From Sanghuangporus weigelae (Eukaryota > Basidiomycota > Agaricomycetes > Hymenochaetales > Hymenochaetaceae), in NCBI GenBank assembly GCA_033182465.1, contig CP137323.1:434001-498000 (forward strand): a stretch of DNA of 64,000 nucleotides, read 5' to 3'. Numbering within the stretch: position 1 is the first letter of the stretch; each line of letters begins with the position of its first letter. Below are positions 61,968-64,000 of this stretch, in pieces. Below the pieces are notes generated by a model. It saw nothing but the letters and a program-made list of their open reading frames with translations. It made no database searches and had not been told where the DNA came from. The translations under genes were made by a program, and so were the position numbers.

Positions 61968-63100
61968 TCATGTGTTGTCTTGTATTTTGGAAGTACAAGG
62001 TCAGGACTGGGTTCGGTAAGCTGAACGCTTATAGAGGTAAGACGGGGCTGGTCGAGGAGATGTTGAGCCAGGTGCTTGAGAACGACAGGGTATAGAGTGT
62101 TGAGTGTTGGTCTTTATTTGGTGCTGCTATGTACGCTTTCTGCACCCTCGAACGGACTCTCGAAGAAATGTATCAAACTACTCGTGCTTCCGTTTCCTCC
62201 ATCCATTTGTTTTCTCTGCTGTTGTTTTGCTATTCCCTATTGCTTGATGATACCCGCTCACCAATTCCTCTCTTCCCTCCACTGCTCCTACACTTTAACC
62301 CTTTCCCTATCCAGTTGTCCACCCTCCCCTATCGCTACTACACCTGAAATGGGTATCACGAGCTCTCCCTATTCCAGAATCATTCGTCGCCGTTCCAGAC
62401 TTTCGCCTCCCATTCACTCTTGTCCTCCCTTCTCCCTTTCTTGTCCCAATACATTCGCCGTTTACAGCTATGCTCTCGTTTGTTCTTGTTCTTGTTTTGC
62501 GCCTGAAGTATAAAATGCTACGGTCAAATTCGAAAATCTTGCCGTGGACAGTATATGTACGTATGCATGTAAGTGTATGTTTTGCATTTCTCTTTCGACC
62601 CCTACCCGGTATGTGCCCTCTCTAGGTCTATTTCCCTCTGAACAAACAATCTTGATTTTATGATTGTGGTTGTTCCACCACAATGCACTTCGTTTTTTTT
62701 TTTGTGGGGAAGAATGCGGCATCACTAGCGAGAGTGGTTGAGATAGGGTACGACTTCGAGTTGTACTATATGCGGACCACCCCGTATTGTAGTAACGTTC
62801 GATGACATGAAGTCGGTGAGGAGGCGCAATACACATACTTCAGATCTTTGTACTAATCAGTTTTATCTTTGGTTCTATTATTATCGGGGTCCGAGCGAGA
62901 TTACAAGCAACAACATCTCTGACCGCGAGATCCTTCCTTCTCCAAGCCAGCAAGAAATGTCCCTCCCTCAACTCTTCTGAGCCACAATGCACATGATCAT
63001 TCTTGAAACAGAATGAAGAACCTTTTAGCTGAGGTTCTCTTCAATACATTTCGTATCCGAACATTACTGGTATCACCTTGTATTCTTGTCTATCCATTGT
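61968..63100. other. Intergenic region after the AGC kinase
   Basis: The kinase 3' UTR and pyrimidine-rich sequence near 62.2-62.5 kb. No gene or RNA recognised. Confidence 0.4.
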
Positions 63101-63415
63101 CGACGAATACCAGAAGAAACTTTCATTGAGGTCCTTCGGCTCTTGCCCACTCTCGAAGACTTCCGATTTATCAACTCATCTGTGTCCCCACACTTCTTCC
63201 GCGAGCTTATGGTGGCAGAAAGTGAAACCAATCTGCTTTGTTCCTTACTCGAGATACAAATACTGCTGCGGAGGATGACGTTTTGGGGGGACGCAATGTA
63301 AAGCGGGCACGGTGTGATCTCCATGCCTAAGTCTCGAGCGCAATTTATGGAGTCATTCAGAAAAGTTGGACTATCCTTAAATGCATAAGAAAAGGTCGAC
63401 GTCACCCTTTTGAAG
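63101..63415 (+). pseudogene. Fragment of an F-box/LRR-like gene
   Basis: It matches only the C-terminal third of the F-box paralogues at 41 and 45 kb: EVLRLLPTLEDFRF, then SVSPHFFRELM, then in a shifted frame SRAQFMESFRKVGLSLNA-stop (63318 onward, against SRSQIVDSFKKVGLP in the intact copy). At least one frameshift separates the two matching blocks, and no F-box lies upstream on this strand. It is therefore a decayed fragment left by duplication of this family. Confidence 0.75.
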
Positions 63416-64000
63416 AATCTTTCTGCAGCCGATTGAAAAGAAGTATCTAGGAAGAACCTTTTGTTTATAACACCTTTTTATATTCTCCCTGAAGTTCCAC
63501 TTAAATTACCTAAGTCGGTACCATGGCTCTGAATTTTTTGTCTTAGTCTTTGACGACTTTTCAGCTTCGACTTCTTCCATCTTTCTTGAACTCGCATCAT
63601 CTTTTCTTCCACTCCCCGATGAAATTCTTTCCACAGTATTGCGATAAGCGTCAGCGTCCCGAAAACACTCCTTGAAAATGTCGTGCATATACTATTGTCA
63701 TTCATGTCGCTGTTTCCATCGTCAGTGGAATCAGTGCGCTAACAAGGATACAGTTGATGTAGAAGATTAACTTTGAAATTTGTTTCTCACATTTACTCTG
63801 GGTAGATGCAAAGAACTAGGCAATTCACGCTTGCCGCGCATGAGGTTTGCTTATATAAAGCTGTCAGTTACCTCAGAAAGGGATTGACGTATAAGATAAA
63901 ACTTGGGGAATGGATGCCTTACGACAAGACGCCAAGAGAGCAAGGCCTATTATATTGAGGGTGAGGATGAATCGATACACAATAACATTGACGTTTAGTG
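63416..64000. other. Right-edge sequence without a recognised gene
   Basis: A charged minus-strand frame near 63.5-63.7 kb has no motif or splice support. Nothing else was seen. Confidence 0.3.

Noticed and set aside
63478-63705. Minus-strand frame that faintly recalls the start of an F-box (HDIFKECFRDAD)
   Set aside because: It is on the strand opposite to the F-box fragment, lacks the Pro-Pro-Glu-Val/Ile-Leu start and gives no continuing homology.

Overview
The window is nuclear DNA of a filamentous basidiomycete, most likely an Agaricomycete. Genes are split by many 48-65 bp introns with GTRNGT donors. The gene content includes FunK1-type kinases, a C2-NACHT NTPase, GPI-anchored GH16 glucanase and families of F-box/leucine-rich proteins, all typical of that class. 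Exon models below were built by hand from splice sites; every complete model sums to a whole number of codons.

Left part (1-13.3 kb): the tail of an unrecognised gene, then a tandem array of six old yellow enzyme (OYE, NADPH:flavin oxidoreductase) genes with identical intron positions. Five point left and one (OYE-4) points right. OYE-1, -2, -4 and -6 are intact. OYE-3 has a single in-frame stop. OYE-5 is a decayed duplicate of OYE-6 (lost ATG, in-frame stop, eroded TATA) and the duplication includes about 400 bp of promoter.

14.4-26 kb: a GPI-type GH16 beta-glucanase with a 7-nt microexon; a repeat-bearing intergenic region with a perfect 46-bp palindrome; a 1222-residue Ser-rich, coiled-coil orphan protein with an N-terminal membrane segment; a C2-NACHT NTPase that stops soon after the NTPase domain.

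26-41 kb: an F-box protein; FunK1 kinase A; gamma-tubulin complex subunit GCP2/Spc97 divergent from mitochondrial ribosomal protein S4; the Qc-SNARE Syn8; FunK1 kinase B, complete except for a stop codon exactly at the Arg of the catalytic HRD motif. The FunK1 pair brackets a block of housekeeping genes.

41-50 kb: an accessory, repeat-rich segment with two F-box/LRR-like paralogues (one cut off at a run of 15 C), a roughly 0.9-kb segmental duplication, an element with about 32-bp terminal inverted repeats, and a small secreted protein gene.

50.7-62 kb: housekeeping again: a class I glutamine amidotransferase, eIF3 subunit l, a double-nucleotidyltransferase (Cid1/TUTase-like) protein whose first catalytic core is degenerate, and an AGC kinase of the Ypk1/Gad8 type. 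At 63.1 kb lies a third, broken F-box fragment. No tRNA, rRNA, CRISPR array or retroviral-type element was recognised.
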